From positions 101,335 through 165,334 of the forward strand of contig NZ_FOAR01000011.1 of assembly GCF_900109755.1 (NCBI RefSeq): a stretch of 64,000 nucleotides of DNA, read 5' to 3'. The position numbers and the translations under genes were made by a program. Below are positions 52,292 to 63,100 of the stretch, piece by piece; the first letter of the stretch is position 1, and each line of letters starts with the position of its first letter. This stretch comes from Pseudomonas agarici (lineage in GTDB: Bacteria; Pseudomonadota; Gammaproteobacteria; Pseudomonadales; Pseudomonadaceae). Below the pieces are notes generated by a model that worked only from the letters and a program-made list of their open reading frames with translations, was not told the origin of the DNA and made no database searches.

Positions 52292-53563
52292 TCAACTCCT
52301 GACCGGTACAGAGGCTACGGGGTGCTCCGACTCCGCAGTGTGTTGACCACCTCGGGAAAGGCGCTTTGCCTGGTACATCGCGGCGTCGGCGGCATTGAGC
52401 AAAGTACCGGGCGTGGCACCATGCTCGGGATAGACGGCGATGCCAATACTGAGGGAGCTAAAGATTTGCGCCTGGCCAGGCACCGCAATCGGTATTTCCA
52501 TGCTGGCGATGATCTTGTCGGCAATCCGCTCAGCGTCTTCGATCTTGTGCAGCGGCGTCAGCAGCACGGCGAATTCGTCACCGCCCAGACGGGCCACCAG
52601 GTCCTCCTCGCGCAACTGCGCACGTACCCGTGTGGCTACGGCCACCAGCACCGCGTCGCCCGCCGCATGGCCGAAGTTGTCGTTGATTTCCTTGAAACGG
52701 TCGCTGTCGAGAAAGAGTACGCCGACCCGTTCGCCCTGCTTGGCACCATTGCGTAAGGCGCGCATTAGCCGCCCCTCGAAAAACGCCCGGTTGGGCAGGC
52801 CGGTCAGGCTGTCATGGCTGGCTTGATGCGCGAGGGATTCGTTCTCACTCTGGATGTGGGTTTGCCACGCTTCCAGTTCATCGAGCAAGGCATTGAAGTC
52901 GGTGCCGAGGTTGTCCAGCTCGGCAATCTGCGCCGGCGGCACGCGGCGGTCGAAGGCCCGCTCGCTACGAGCCGCGTGGGCCACTTCCGCCAGGCTGCGC
53001 AGTGGCTCGGTGATCCCGCGCAACAGCCGACGTGCCAGATACAGCCCCAGCCAGCCGGCCAACACACTACAGACCAGAATTCCCGCCAGGCCGCTGAGCA
53101 AGAAACGCAGGAGACTGCCACCATGACCGGTCAGGCGTACAACGCCGATCTCGCGGTCCCGGTGCAAGATCGGCAGCTCGATAGGTTGTTCGAGCAGGCT
53201 GCTAGCCAACTGCATTTCCACCCGCGACATCAGGCCGGTCTCCGGTCGCCGCCAATGGGCCAGGCTCTGGCCACTAACGGTGAATACCTGGGCATCGGCC
53301 ACTTCTTCGGTCATGGCGATCACGTCGAGGGCTTCGGCTGCGGCGCTACTGTCGTTGAACACCACCGCCGCTTCGACGGTGTAGCTGATAGAGCGGGCGA
53401 TCAGGTGCAGGTTATGGTCGGCATAGACTCTTAGCGCCAGCACACCGAGAAAGGTCAGGGATACGCTGACCAAGCCGACTGCCGCCAGCGCGGCCATCAG
53501 GTGCCCACTCCCCACCACCGAACGTAGGCTGCGGCGGCTTTCAGGTTCGTGCAGGCCGATCAT
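52292..53563 (-). CDS. yfiN: YfiN-like membrane diguanylate cyclase
   Basis: 423 residues: a membrane helix at about 25-47, a periplasmic PAS-like domain, a second helix at about 165-185, HAMP, and a GGDEF domain with the active RLGGDEFAVLL motif. It makes c-di-GMP when released from YfiR repression, favouring biofilm and small-colony growth. Its ATG overlaps the yfiR stop. The central GGDEF residues are intact, so it should be catalytically active. Confidence 0.93.
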   Translation of the reverse strand: MIGLHEPESRRSLRSVVGSGHLMAALAAVGLVSVSLTFLGVLALRVYADHNLHLIARSISYTVEAAVVFNDSSAAAEALDVIAMTEEVADAQVFTVSGQSLAHWRRPETGLMSRVEMQLASSLLEQPIELPILHRDREIGVVRLTGHGGSLLRFLLSGLAGILVCSVLAGWLGLYLARRLLRGITEPLRSLAEVAHAARSERAFDRRVPPAQIAELDNLGTDFNALLDELEAWQTHIQSENESLAHQASHDSLTGLPNRAFFEGRLMRALRNGAKQGERVGVLFLDSDRFKEINDNFGHAAGDAVLVAVATRVRAQLREEDLVARLGGDEFAVLLTPLHKIEDAERIADKIIASMEIPIAVPGQAQIFSSLSIGIAVYPEHGATPGTLLNAADAAMYQAKRLSRGGQHTAESEHPVASVPVRS

Positions 53564-54135
53564 GGCTGCACGGCCCGGCGGCGGAATAGTTGCAGGACGC
53601 TGGGATGAATGCGTACACCGCTGCGGGCCACTGAGTCCAGGTTGACCTCGAACGACACCTGGTTGTCCGCCACGCGCAGGCAGAACAGGCTACCGACCGT
53701 GCATTGATCGCCGCCTTCGCTGATGCTCAGCACGACATGGCCATCGAGGGTGCTGAACAGGTGGTTGCGTTCGTCGCGGGTCAGTTTGCCGATATACACC
53801 GCGTCACAAGTGCTGGCGACGGCAATGCTATCAACCATCAAGCGCCGAACCAGCACCGGTCGGCCAGTGACCTGAGTGGTGCCCTTGATCAGGTCGTCGG
53901 TGTATTCGGTGGGGCCAATGATGCATAACTGCAGTTGCGCGGGCTCGACTGGCCAGCGCGCATAACTGAGGATGCCGAGCACCACCTGGGTCACGGCCTC
54001 GGCACGCCGGTCGGCGGTGCCAGACAAGACGGTGTCCTGGGCAATGCTCATGTGCGAGAACAACCAGAGCACGGCGGACATTCCTAACTGTTTCCAACCA
54101 AACAATCTTCCAGTCGCCCAGACCGCCAAGCCCAT
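53560..54135 (-). CDS. yfiR: YfiR-like periplasmic repressor
   Basis: 191 residues with an N-terminal export signal ending near HMSIAQD and the YfiR domain: VVLGILSYARWPVEPAQLQL, CIIGPTEYTDDLI, and the paired cysteines of the C-terminal part (GDQCTVGSLFCLRVADNQVS). YfiR holds YfiN inactive from the periplasm and responds to redox state and YfiB. First gene of the operon. An internal ATG at 54081 is a less likely start because it shortens the signal. Confidence 0.9.
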   Translation of the reverse strand: MGLAVWATGRLFGWKQLGMSAVLWLFSHMSIAQDTVLSGTADRRAEAVTQVVLGILSYARWPVEPAQLQLCIIGPTEYTDDLIKGTTQVTGRPVLVRRLMVDSIAVASTCDAVYIGKLTRDERNHLFSTLDGHVVLSISEGGDQCTVGSLFCLRVADNQVSFEVNLDSVARSGVRIHPSVLQLFRRRAVQP

Positions 54136-54343
54136 GCAGGAATTCTCTTAAAACAACGTAGGAATAAAGCCGCAACGATAGCATATCACTGGCTAACCAG
54201 CGTTAAACCGAAGCAGTAGATCGCAGGCTAACGGGTTCATAAACCTCTGAAATATGGATTTGAGGGCATCTATTCTTCTCTATGTCCGTGGGCTGTCACG
54301 CCCCGGCGCCACGGATGCCCCTGCGAACTAATCGCTTGTACAG

Positions 54344-56431
54344 TTACCCCAGCTCAAGCATCAACCCGCTCAACCGTTTGACCTTGCGCCGCACCGCCTC
54401 CTCGAACACACCATCACGGGATTCGATCAGGCTGAACCAGCCCTTGGCCCGGGTGATTCCGGTGTAGATCAGCTCCTTGGTCAGCACAGGGTTCAGCACC
54501 TGCGGCAGGATCAGGGCGGTATGCGCGAACTCCGAGCCCTGGGATTTGTGCACAGTCATGGCGTAGACGGTTTCCACGTCGTTCAGCCGGCTCGGCAGGA
54601 CAAAACGCACTCCGCCCCGGCCATCGTTACGCGGGAACGCTACGCGCAGCACTTGCTGGCCTGCCGTCGGCCCCCCGCGCTCCGGCAGGCGCAAGGCGAT
54701 GCCAATATCGCCGTTCATCAAGCCCAGGCCGTAGTCGTTGCGGGTCATCAGCACCGGTCTACCTTCGTACCAGTGCTGGTCGCTGTCGATCAGGCGTCGG
54801 GCGAACAGCGCGCCAGTGATGCGCTGATTCAGGCTTTCGACCCCCCAAGGTCCCTTGCGCACGGCGCAGAGCAACTGGAACTCGTCGAAGGATTGCAACA
54901 CGGCGCTGGCCCACTCCGACCAACACGGGTCATCAAGATCGACCCCCGCCACCGGGCGTTGACCGTGCATCACCCCGAGGTAGTGCCGATAGCCCTTGCG
55001 TTCGACACCTTGGCCGTCGAGCACCAGCGTCTCGAACTTGCGGTCCTGCTCGCCCTTGAGAGCCAATGCAAACAGATCGTCATGACTGCCCGCCGCCAAC
55101 AAGGCCCGGGCCTCATCAGCCGCCTGCTGGTTGACCAGACGCGACAACTGGCCGATGCCACTGCCTTCACCAAAGCGCCGCGAGTGGCGCAACATCACCA
55201 CTTGCTGGGCCAACGGATGGGAGTGATCGAGGTCTTCGCGCAAGCCACTGCCGCTCAGGTCCTCGCCGCTGACCGCTTGCAGCCAATGGCGGGTCTGCGC
55301 GCCGTACCAGCCCTCTTCAGCATCGCGGCACAGGTCGCCGAGCACCGCACCCGCTTCTACCGAGGCCAATTGGTCCTTGTCCCCCAGCAGCACTAGCCGC
55401 GCATGCTCCGGCAAGGCGTCCAGTAGATTAGCCATCATTTCCAGGTCGATCATCGAGGCTTCATCCACCACCAACACATCCAACGGCAGGCGATTGCCAG
55501 CGTGATGGCGAAAGTGCCGGGTACCGGGACGACTGCCCAGCAGCCGGTGCACGGTGGTCACTTCGCTGGGGATTCGGGCACGCACCGCTTCATCGACGCG
55601 CAACGAACGCACCTGGGCACTGATGGACTCGGTCAGGCGCGCCGCCGCTTTGCCGGTCGGCGCGGCGAGGCGAATGCGCAGCGGTTTCCCGGCCTCTACC
55701 GCCGGGGCTTGAAGCAACGCCAGCAGACGCACCACGGTGGTGGTCTTGCCGGTGCCGGGACCGCCAGTGATGATGCTGAAGGCGCCACGGGTTGCCAGGG
55801 CGCAGGCCAACTTCTGCCAGTCGATGCGCTCGCTTGCGCCTGCCGCGCCGAACAGTTCACTCAGGCGCCGGTGTAGATCGTCGGGCGTTGCTTCGTGTTC
55901 GGCGAGGCGCTGGCGCAAGGCGTTGTCGATACGCCGCTCATAGCTCCAATAACGTCGCAGGTACAGGCGTCGGCCACTCAAGACCAGTGGCCGCTGCCCG
56001 GTCTCGACGCCATGATCGGCGGCCAACGCCACCAACGGGCTGGCCTGCAAGGCCCGGCACCAGGCTTCACCGTCCAGGGCCTCCAGCAGTTGCGACGGCA
56101 GTAGCATCGCACCACTCTGCACATCGCCTTCCGGGGGTAATGATAGGGCGAAGTCCGGCTCTTTCAGGGTTTCGAACAGATCGAGGCAAACATGTCCGTG
56201 GCCGAGTTGGTGGCTGGTCAGGGCTGCCGCCAGTAGCACTAGCGGCTCACCACTCGGATCGAGCTCATGGAGAAAGGCTACGAAGGCCTTGTCCAGTGCT
56301 CGTACCCAGCCCCGTTCGAGCCAGCGTTCGAGCAACAGCAGCAGGTCTTCCACGCGGCTCAGTGGCGCCAGTTCGGCCAGGCTGGCATCGCTCAGCGCCG
56401 TCGGCAGCAATTGGGCAAAAGTACGTTTCAT
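54344..56431 (-). CDS. recD: RecD, exodeoxyribonuclease V alpha subunit
   Basis: 695 residues. Walker A in IITGGPGTGKTTTVVRLLAL, motif LPLDVLVVDEASMIDLEMMA, and the C-terminal VYAMTVHKSQGSEFAHTALI are the helicase motifs of RecD. It is the fast 5'-3' motor of RecBCD. The start overlaps the recB stop by four bases. Confidence 0.96.
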   Translation of the reverse strand: MKRTFAQLLPTALSDASLAELAPLSRVEDLLLLLERWLERGWVRALDKAFVAFLHELDPSGEPLVLLAAALTSHQLGHGHVCLDLFETLKEPDFALSLPPEGDVQSGAMLLPSQLLEALDGEAWCRALQASPLVALAADHGVETGQRPLVLSGRRLYLRRYWSYERRIDNALRQRLAEHEATPDDLHRRLSELFGAAGASERIDWQKLACALATRGAFSIITGGPGTGKTTTVVRLLALLQAPAVEAGKPLRIRLAAPTGKAAARLTESISAQVRSLRVDEAVRARIPSEVTTVHRLLGSRPGTRHFRHHAGNRLPLDVLVVDEASMIDLEMMANLLDALPEHARLVLLGDKDQLASVEAGAVLGDLCRDAEEGWYGAQTRHWLQAVSGEDLSGSGLREDLDHSHPLAQQVVMLRHSRRFGEGSGIGQLSRLVNQQAADEARALLAAGSHDDLFALALKGEQDRKFETLVLDGQGVERKGYRHYLGVMHGQRPVAGVDLDDPCWSEWASAVLQSFDEFQLLCAVRKGPWGVESLNQRITGALFARRLIDSDQHWYEGRPVLMTRNDYGLGLMNGDIGIALRLPERGGPTAGQQVLRVAFPRNDGRGGVRFVLPSRLNDVETVYAMTVHKSQGSEFAHTALILPQVLNPVLTKELIYTGITRAKGWFSLIESRDGVFEEAVRRKVKRLSGLMLELG

Positions 56432-59400
56432 AGCAGACTCCCCTGCTCCCAGGCGGGCTCGGATTTCGCGACGGGTTTGCCCTGAAACAACAGGTCCAGG
56501 TGCTCGATCAGCTCCCGCGGTGGCCGGACGAAATACGCGCCCTGACTCGGCGAGCGGCTGCCGCGCAAGAACAGATAGAGCGCGCCGCCCATATGCCGGT
56601 CATAGTCATAATCGACGAGACGAGCCTTGAGCTGGCGATGCAGGGCCAGCAGGTAGAGCACGTATTGCAGGTCGTAGCGGTTTTCCAGGATCGACGCGGC
56701 CATGGCGCGCTCGGTATAGGCGGCGTCGTCGGCGCCCAGCCAGTTAGACTTGTAGTCGGCCACGTAATAACGCCCCTGGTGCTCGAAGGTCAGGTCGATA
56801 AAGCCCTTGAACATGCCGTTGAGCAACACCGGCTCCGCCGCCGCCCGCGTCACGCCGCCGTGGGTGTGGCGACGCACCAGTTCGTCGACCTGATGCACAT
56901 CGACCTTGTGGCTGGCGAACCAGAACTCCATCTCGACCTGATAGTTGTCCAGGTCCCAGAGAACCACCGCAGGCTGGTCGTTACCGAGGCGAAACGGCAC
57001 TTGCAGCAGATGTGCAAGCCAATCGACGAGGGTCTCGATCCAGCCTTTCCAGCCCCGCAGGTTGCAGCGTGGCGCCAGTGCTTTTTCGATAACCCCACGA
57101 TCAGCCGTGAAGCGCTCGCTGCCGGCCCACTCCAGCAAGCCATGGAGAAAAGTGCCGGGATTCGGACCACGGGGGAAACGATGGATATCGCCGCCGCCGG
57201 TGGCAACTTCGCGGGGAGCATCCGGGTCCAGGTGCTCATCGTCGAAGAGTTTCTGTGCCTGGGGGCTTTCCGGCGCTTCGTCGCGCTCGGCACTGAACTG
57301 ATTGCCGATGCGCAGGGCACTGTAGGAGGCAATCCACCAATGCTCCGAGGCACGACGTTTGGGCAGCAGGGGCTCGCGCAAGTTCGCCGGGTTGCGCGGC
57401 GGCTGGAACGGCGCATCGGTGGCAACGGGTAGTTGCTCGCAGGCCAGGCTCGGACAGTCCTGGCGCAACGCCTCCAACCAGCGAACCAGGCCAGTGGACT
57501 CGCCCAGTACGTCGCCGCCGCCCAGCAGATAACCGAGGGCCGACAGGTGCAGCACCGAGCTGTTGTTATTGCCTCGCTTCAAGTCGGCAACACCCAGCCA
57601 ACAAACGTGCTGCGCCCGGGTCAGGGCCACGTAGAGCAGGCGCAGATCCTCGGCCAGGCGCTCGTCGTCGGCCTGGGCGATCAGTTCGGCGGTAGGCTTG
57701 AGGCTGACCTGGGCCCGCCCCTCGCCGTCGTGGTAATGCAGCGGCAGCCGGCTACCGTCCACCGGTTTGACCGAACAGATAAAGGGCAGGAACACCAAGG
57801 GGTATTCCAGGCCCTTGGACTTGTGGATAGTCACCACCTTGACCAGTTGCTCGTCGCTTTCCAGACGCAGAATCTGCTCTTCGCCGGCCGGGCCGGACAG
57901 TGCCAGGTGGTCGCTCAGATGACGGATCAGCGCCTGCTCGCCATCCAGCTCGCCAGCGGCCTGTTGCAGCAACTCGGACAGATGCAACAGATTGGTCAGC
58001 ACCCGCTCGCCATCGCTGCGGGCAATCAGTGCCTTGGGCAATTGAAAGTCATGGAACAAACGACGCAACATCGGCAGCACACCCTGGGTCCGCCACAGCG
58101 TTCGATAACCGCGAAACTGCATGACCCGCGCTTCCCAGGCCAGTTCGTCCTGGTTCAGTCGCTCCAGCTCGGCCAATGGCAGGTTCAAGGTGATACAGGC
58201 CAGTGCCGCCCGTAGCGAACGTTCGACATCCGGCTCGGCGCAGGCCCTGAGCCAGGCCAGCAGGTCGTGGGCTTCTTGGGCGGCGAAGACCGAGTCCTTA
58301 TCCGACAGGTAGACACTGCGCACACCGCGAGCGGCAAGTTCGCCGCGCACCGCCTGCGCTTCCTTGCCGTCACGGACCAGGATGGCGATATCGGATGGCA
58401 ACACGCCCTTGAACTCGCCATCACGGTTGAAGCCGATGCGGCCCTGTTGCCCACCATTGAGCAGACCGACGATTTCACTGGCACAAGTCGCCGCCAGTTG
58501 TTGGCGATAGGCCGCGCCAGATACCGGCTGCTCGGAGGCCAGGTGCCAGAGATGCAGTGCCGGCGGTGGCTGCCCATCGATCTCGAATACGTCCTTGCGG
58601 CCTTGGGCGGCCACCGACAGGAACGGCACCGGGTTCTGCTCGCCGTCGCGAAACAGGAACGCAGCGCGTCCCCGCTCACGCTGCTCGGCCCGCGCGAAAA
58701 CATGGTTGACCGAATCGACCATCGCCTGGCTGGAGCGGAAGTTGGTGCCCAAGGTATGCAGGCGACCGCGAGTGGCGAGGCGGGCGCGCAGGTAGGTGTA
58801 GATATCGGCGCCACGGAAGGCGTAGATCGCCTGCTTGGGGTCGCCGATAAGAAACAGGCCAGCGTCGGGGTGGTTGTCTTCGATGCGATAGATGCTTTCG
58901 AAGATCCGGTACTGCACGGGATCGGTGTCCTGGAACTCGTCGATCAGGGCCACCGGGAACTGTTCGCGGATCAGGTTCGCCAAACGTTCGCCGCCTTCGG
59001 CCTGCAACGCGGCGTCGAGACGCAGCAGCATATCGTCGAAACCCATTTCGGCGCGGCGGCGCTTCTCGTCCTCGAAACGGGCACCGACCCAACAGGCAGC
59101 ATGTTCCAGCACGGCGGCGTCGGGAGTCGGCAAGGCCTCGAGACGGGCTTGCAGACCGGACATGGCGTCAAGGCCGGGATGCCGTGGGGCTTCGCCTTTC
59201 CAGGCTTCGGCCAGGCCATCGGCGGTCAGGCGACTGAAGCCAGTGCCGATGTCCAGTTGTTCCAGGGTTTCGTCTTCGGCCCAGGCGCTGAGCTTGTCGA
59301 ACCAAGGTTCGAAGTAGCGCGCCTGCATCTTGCGACCATCAACCGTTTTGTTCGCCACGCCTTGCCGGCAGATCTCGCGCAATTGCGCGGCCCATTGTTT

Positions 59401-60123
59401 CCACGGTGCCTTGAGCTGCACCAAAGCGGCGCGACGTTCCTCCAGGCAGGCATCGATCAGTTCGCCAGGCTCGGGGTCATCCTGTCGTGCACTGGTGGAT
59501 CTTTCCCTACCAAGCAGGGCCCTGACCCTGGGCAACAAGGCCACCGGGCCGACCCAGTTGGCGCGTACCCAGTTCAGCGCCTCGCCCTGCATCTTGTAGC
59601 AATAGAGCCGCCAGTAATCGCGCAGCACTTCGCCGAGCAGGTCGCTGTGGTCGGTTTCCAGGGTCTGGGTAAACAGGCTGCCGCTGTCGAAGGCATGTTC
59701 GCGCAGCATGCGCTGGCACCAGCCGTGAATAGTCGAGACGGCCGCTTCGTCCATCCATTGTGCGGCGATGTCCAGACGGTTGGCACAGGCGGGCCATTGC
59801 TCGGTTGGGTATTGAGCGCGCAATTGCCCGATCAGATCGTCCGGTGCCGGCGTCTCGTCACGGAAGAACCGCGCAGCTTCGGCGAGGCGGGTGCGGATGC
59901 GGTCGCGCAGCTCCTGGGTGGCGGCATCGGTAAAGGTCACCACAAGGATTTGCGGTGGCAGCAGCTCGCGCCCGAAACCGGTCGCTTCGCCACCATGGCC
60001 GAGCACCAGCCGCAGGTACAGGGCGGAGATGGTAAAGGTCTTGCCGGTGCCGGCACTCGCCTCGATCAACTGGCTGCCGCGCAACGGAAAGGCCAGGGCC
60101 AGCGGCGTCTTGATAGCGGTCAT
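56428..60123 (-). CDS. recB: RecB, exodeoxyribonuclease V beta subunit
   Basis: 1231 residues from the ATG at 60123; a longer frame would overlap recC by 76 bases and add an atypical leader. N-terminal UvrD-type helicase (LIEASAGTGKTFTISALYLR, ALIDEFQDTDPVQYRIFESI) and a C-terminal nuclease with GFIDLTFEHQGRYYVADYKS, which carries the catalytic Asp and Lys. Both activities appear intact. Translationally coupled to recC (ATGA). Long opposite-strand frames here are shadows of the GC-rich codon use. Confidence 0.96.
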   Translation of the reverse strand: MTAIKTPLALAFPLRGSQLIEASAGTGKTFTISALYLRLVLGHGGEATGFGRELLPPQILVVTFTDAATQELRDRIRTRLAEAARFFRDETPAPDDLIGQLRAQYPTEQWPACANRLDIAAQWMDEAAVSTIHGWCQRMLREHAFDSGSLFTQTLETDHSDLLGEVLRDYWRLYCYKMQGEALNWVRANWVGPVALLPRVRALLGRERSTSARQDDPEPGELIDACLEERRAALVQLKAPWKQWAAQLREICRQGVANKTVDGRKMQARYFEPWFDKLSAWAEDETLEQLDIGTGFSRLTADGLAEAWKGEAPRHPGLDAMSGLQARLEALPTPDAAVLEHAACWVGARFEDEKRRRAEMGFDDMLLRLDAALQAEGGERLANLIREQFPVALIDEFQDTDPVQYRIFESIYRIEDNHPDAGLFLIGDPKQAIYAFRGADIYTYLRARLATRGRLHTLGTNFRSSQAMVDSVNHVFARAEQRERGRAAFLFRDGEQNPVPFLSVAAQGRKDVFEIDGQPPPALHLWHLASEQPVSGAAYRQQLAATCASEIVGLLNGGQQGRIGFNRDGEFKGVLPSDIAILVRDGKEAQAVRGELAARGVRSVYLSDKDSVFAAQEAHDLLAWLRACAEPDVERSLRAALACITLNLPLAELERLNQDELAWEARVMQFRGYRTLWRTQGVLPMLRRLFHDFQLPKALIARSDGERVLTNLLHLSELLQQAAGELDGEQALIRHLSDHLALSGPAGEEQILRLESDEQLVKVVTIHKSKGLEYPLVFLPFICSVKPVDGSRLPLHYHDGEGRAQVSLKPTAELIAQADDERLAEDLRLLYVALTRAQHVCWLGVADLKRGNNNSSVLHLSALGYLLGGGDVLGESTGLVRWLEALRQDCPSLACEQLPVATDAPFQPPRNPANLREPLLPKRRASEHWWIASYSALRIGNQFSAERDEAPESPQAQKLFDDEHLDPDAPREVATGGGDIHRFPRGPNPGTFLHGLLEWAGSERFTADRGVIEKALAPRCNLRGWKGWIETLVDWLAHLLQVPFRLGNDQPAVVLWDLDNYQVEMEFWFASHKVDVHQVDELVRRHTHGGVTRAAAEPVLLNGMFKGFIDLTFEHQGRYYVADYKSNWLGADDAAYTERAMAASILENRYDLQYVLYLLALHRQLKARLVDYDYDRHMGGALYLFLRGSRSPSQGAYFVRPPRELIEHLDLLFQGKPVAKSEPAWEQGSLL

Positions 60124-63100
60124 GGGCGTGCCTCCTCGATCGCCAGCGAGCGCCAGGGCGCTTCGAGCAGTGGTCGATAGAGGGTCTCGCACCAACCTTC
60201 GAACTCCTCGCTGGCGATCAGTGCGTCGTAGTCGGCGAACTGCCGGGCCAGGGCGGCGCTTTCACGGCGCTCACCCGCGCTGTTGATACCGTCGCCGTCA
60301 TAGACCTTACGCGCGGCGGCGTCGGCCTTGCGCGGGTCAGGCTGCGACAGCCAGGCGAAGGCGCTCTTCACCGCCACCGGCAGCGGGCGCCGCATGCCTG
60401 CCCGCCAAGCCAGCAAGAGCTCGCCGAGAATGGCTTCGGCCCGCTCCGCTTCGAACGGCGGCAACAGCAGGGTATCGTCACTGGCAACCAGAGCCGTGGT
60501 CATCGACAAATCACAGGCACAGGCCACCAGATGCTCGATCCAGGGCTTGGTCAGGCGGTGCCATTTGCGCGTCTTGAGCGAACCGATGCTGTTGGCAATG
60601 GTGGTAACGGCCAGGTAGCCGCCATCGCCGCGCTGGTGCAAACCGGCGAGCCAGCCTTCGAGGCGCACACCGCTGGTATCGACACTCACCGGTACCGAGC
60701 GGGTCACTGGACTCGGCCACAGCATCAGCAACTGTTGGTAGCGTTGCAGCAGCTCGGGCAGCGGCTCGATCAACTCGTGTTGCAGCAGTTCGCCGAAGCC
60801 AGCCATCGGCAGCAGGCCGCTGCCTTGCAGGCGCCGGGCTTGCCGCCACAGCGCCTGCTCGGGATGGTCCGCATGCATCAGGGCCGCGCCCAGCAGGCTG
60901 TCGCTGAGGTTGTAGCGTTGCAGCGCATCGAGGACAAAGGGCTCTTCGTCGGCCAGCGGTGCTTGGGCTGACTCGAAGAACACTTTCAAACGCTGGCTGA
61001 AGAAGTGTCGTACCGGGTTGCGCAGGAAGTCTTGCAGTTGCGCCAGGGTCAGCGGTTCTTCCTGGTGGTAGTCGGCCAGTTCGCCGATAGTCTGGCCGGG
61101 GCCTCGCGGCTCATGCAGCGGCTGCCATTCCCGGGCATAGCTGAACAGGCGGCTGTCGTCGTCGAGGAAATAGCGGGCACTGAACGGCTGCAGTGGGTGT
61201 TCCTGGGTCAGGGCCGCCAACAGATGCTCGCCGTTTGCGTCGGGCAGGCGCCAGCCGCTGGCGATATGGTCACGCAGTTGGCCGATCAGCACCGAGGCCG
61301 GGCGCTCGCTGTTATCGCGAATGCTGCGACCGATCCAACTGATATACAACTGTTCCCGGGCCGAGAGCAGGGCTTCGAGCAGCAGGTAACGATCGTCTTC
61401 GCGTCGCGACCGATCGCCGGGACGGTAGTCGCTGCCCATCAGGTCGAAATCCAGCGGCGGCTGGGCCCGAGGATAATCGCCGTCGTTCATACCGAGCAAG
61501 CAGACCAGCTTGAAGGGAATCGCTCGCATCGGCATCAGCGTGCAGAAGTTCACCGCGCCGGTGAGGAAACGCTGGGACAGGCGCCCCTGATCGAGGCCGG
61601 CCAGCCAGGCTTCGCGCACCACGGTCAGCGGCAGTTCCTCTCGTAGCTCAACGGCTTCGCAGGTTTCCAGCCAAGTGGCACGCAACTGTTCGAGCTGGAT
61701 CAGGAGATAATCGTCATGCTCGGTGCCGGCCTGAAAGAATAACTGGATCAACGCCTGCAAGCGCTCACCCCACTGTTGTGGGCGAGCGGGTTCGGAGAAT
61801 TCCCGGTGGGCGATTTCCAGGGCATCGAGCAGCGCGATCAACGGGCCGATCAACGCGGCATCGAGACCGCCAATCTCGTCGTAGGGTTCGATACCTTCGC
61901 AACCGTCGCCACTGCCGACCGCATAGCCCAGCAGCATGCGTCGCGAGCCGAAACGCCAACTGTTCTGTTCCAGCTCGCCGGGCAGACCGAGGTCGGCTCG
62001 TTGCCGGGCGTTCAACCCCCAGCGAATGCCGGCGCCTTCGATCCAGCGGTGCAGGGTCGGCAGGTCGCGCTCGTCGATATTGAAGCGGGCGCGCAAGGCG
62101 GGAACGTCCAGCAGATCGAGAATTTCGCTGACCGGGAAGCGACTATCCGGCAGTTTCAACAGATGCTCGACGGCAATCAGCAAAGGATCGCGACCGCGCT
62201 GGCCCTGGTCGGCCAGGGTGAACGGGATAAAGCGCGGGTCGTTGCGTTCGAGCTGGCCGAAGACCGCACGGATAAGCGGGGCGTAACTGTCGATATCCGG
62301 GACCATGACAATCACGTCACGAGGCCGCAGGTCGGGATTGGCGCTGAAGCGGTCGAGCAACTGGTCGTGGAGGATTTCCACTTCGCGCTGGGCGCTGTGA
62401 GCGATCTCAAAACGGATCGAGCGGTCCTGTCCGAGTTCGACGGCTGGCCACAGTTCGCGGGTTTCGCCCAGAGGACGCAGTTCGAGGATATCGTCCTGCA
62501 ATTGGTTCAGCAGGGTCGTGGGCATGTTCTCGCTGAACAGGTCGATACGACCATCGCGAAAGGCCGCTCGGTAGCTGTTCGGATCATCGTAGCTGTCGAG
62601 CAAGTTGATGTAGTCGCGGCCCTGTTTGCCCCAGGCAGCCAGTAGCGGGTGTGCATGCTGATGCAATGTCTCGGGGTCAAGAGCGAGCGGCATGCTGGCT
62701 TTACGCGACTGACGCTTGTATTGGTTACGCAGCAGATCCTTGTCGGCGACGATATCAGCCCAGTGGTGACGACACGGGTTGTGGACGCAGAGCAGCACCT
62801 GACTGAAACGAGCCAGGCCGGCGAGGGCTTCGAGAGTCTGGGCCGGCAATGACGAAATGCCAAAGACGATAACCCGTGCAGGCAAGCCCGCCGGTGCGAC
62901 TGTCAGGGTGTTGATGCGCTCGATAAAGCGCTGGTGTACACCCGCTCGACTCTGGGCCATTCCGGCGCTGCCAACATCCAGCAACAGTGCACGCCAGAGT
63001 TCGGCCTGCCAGCAGTTGGCCGGACTCAGCGGCTTGATTTCACCGCGACCACCGCGCAACTGGTGGCTCCCACGAGCCCAGTCCTCCAGCCAGTCGGCTC

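Noticed and set aside
58267..60180. 637-codon plus-strand frame opposite recB
   Set aside because: Shadow of recB codon usage; the recB motifs on the other strand are unmistakable.
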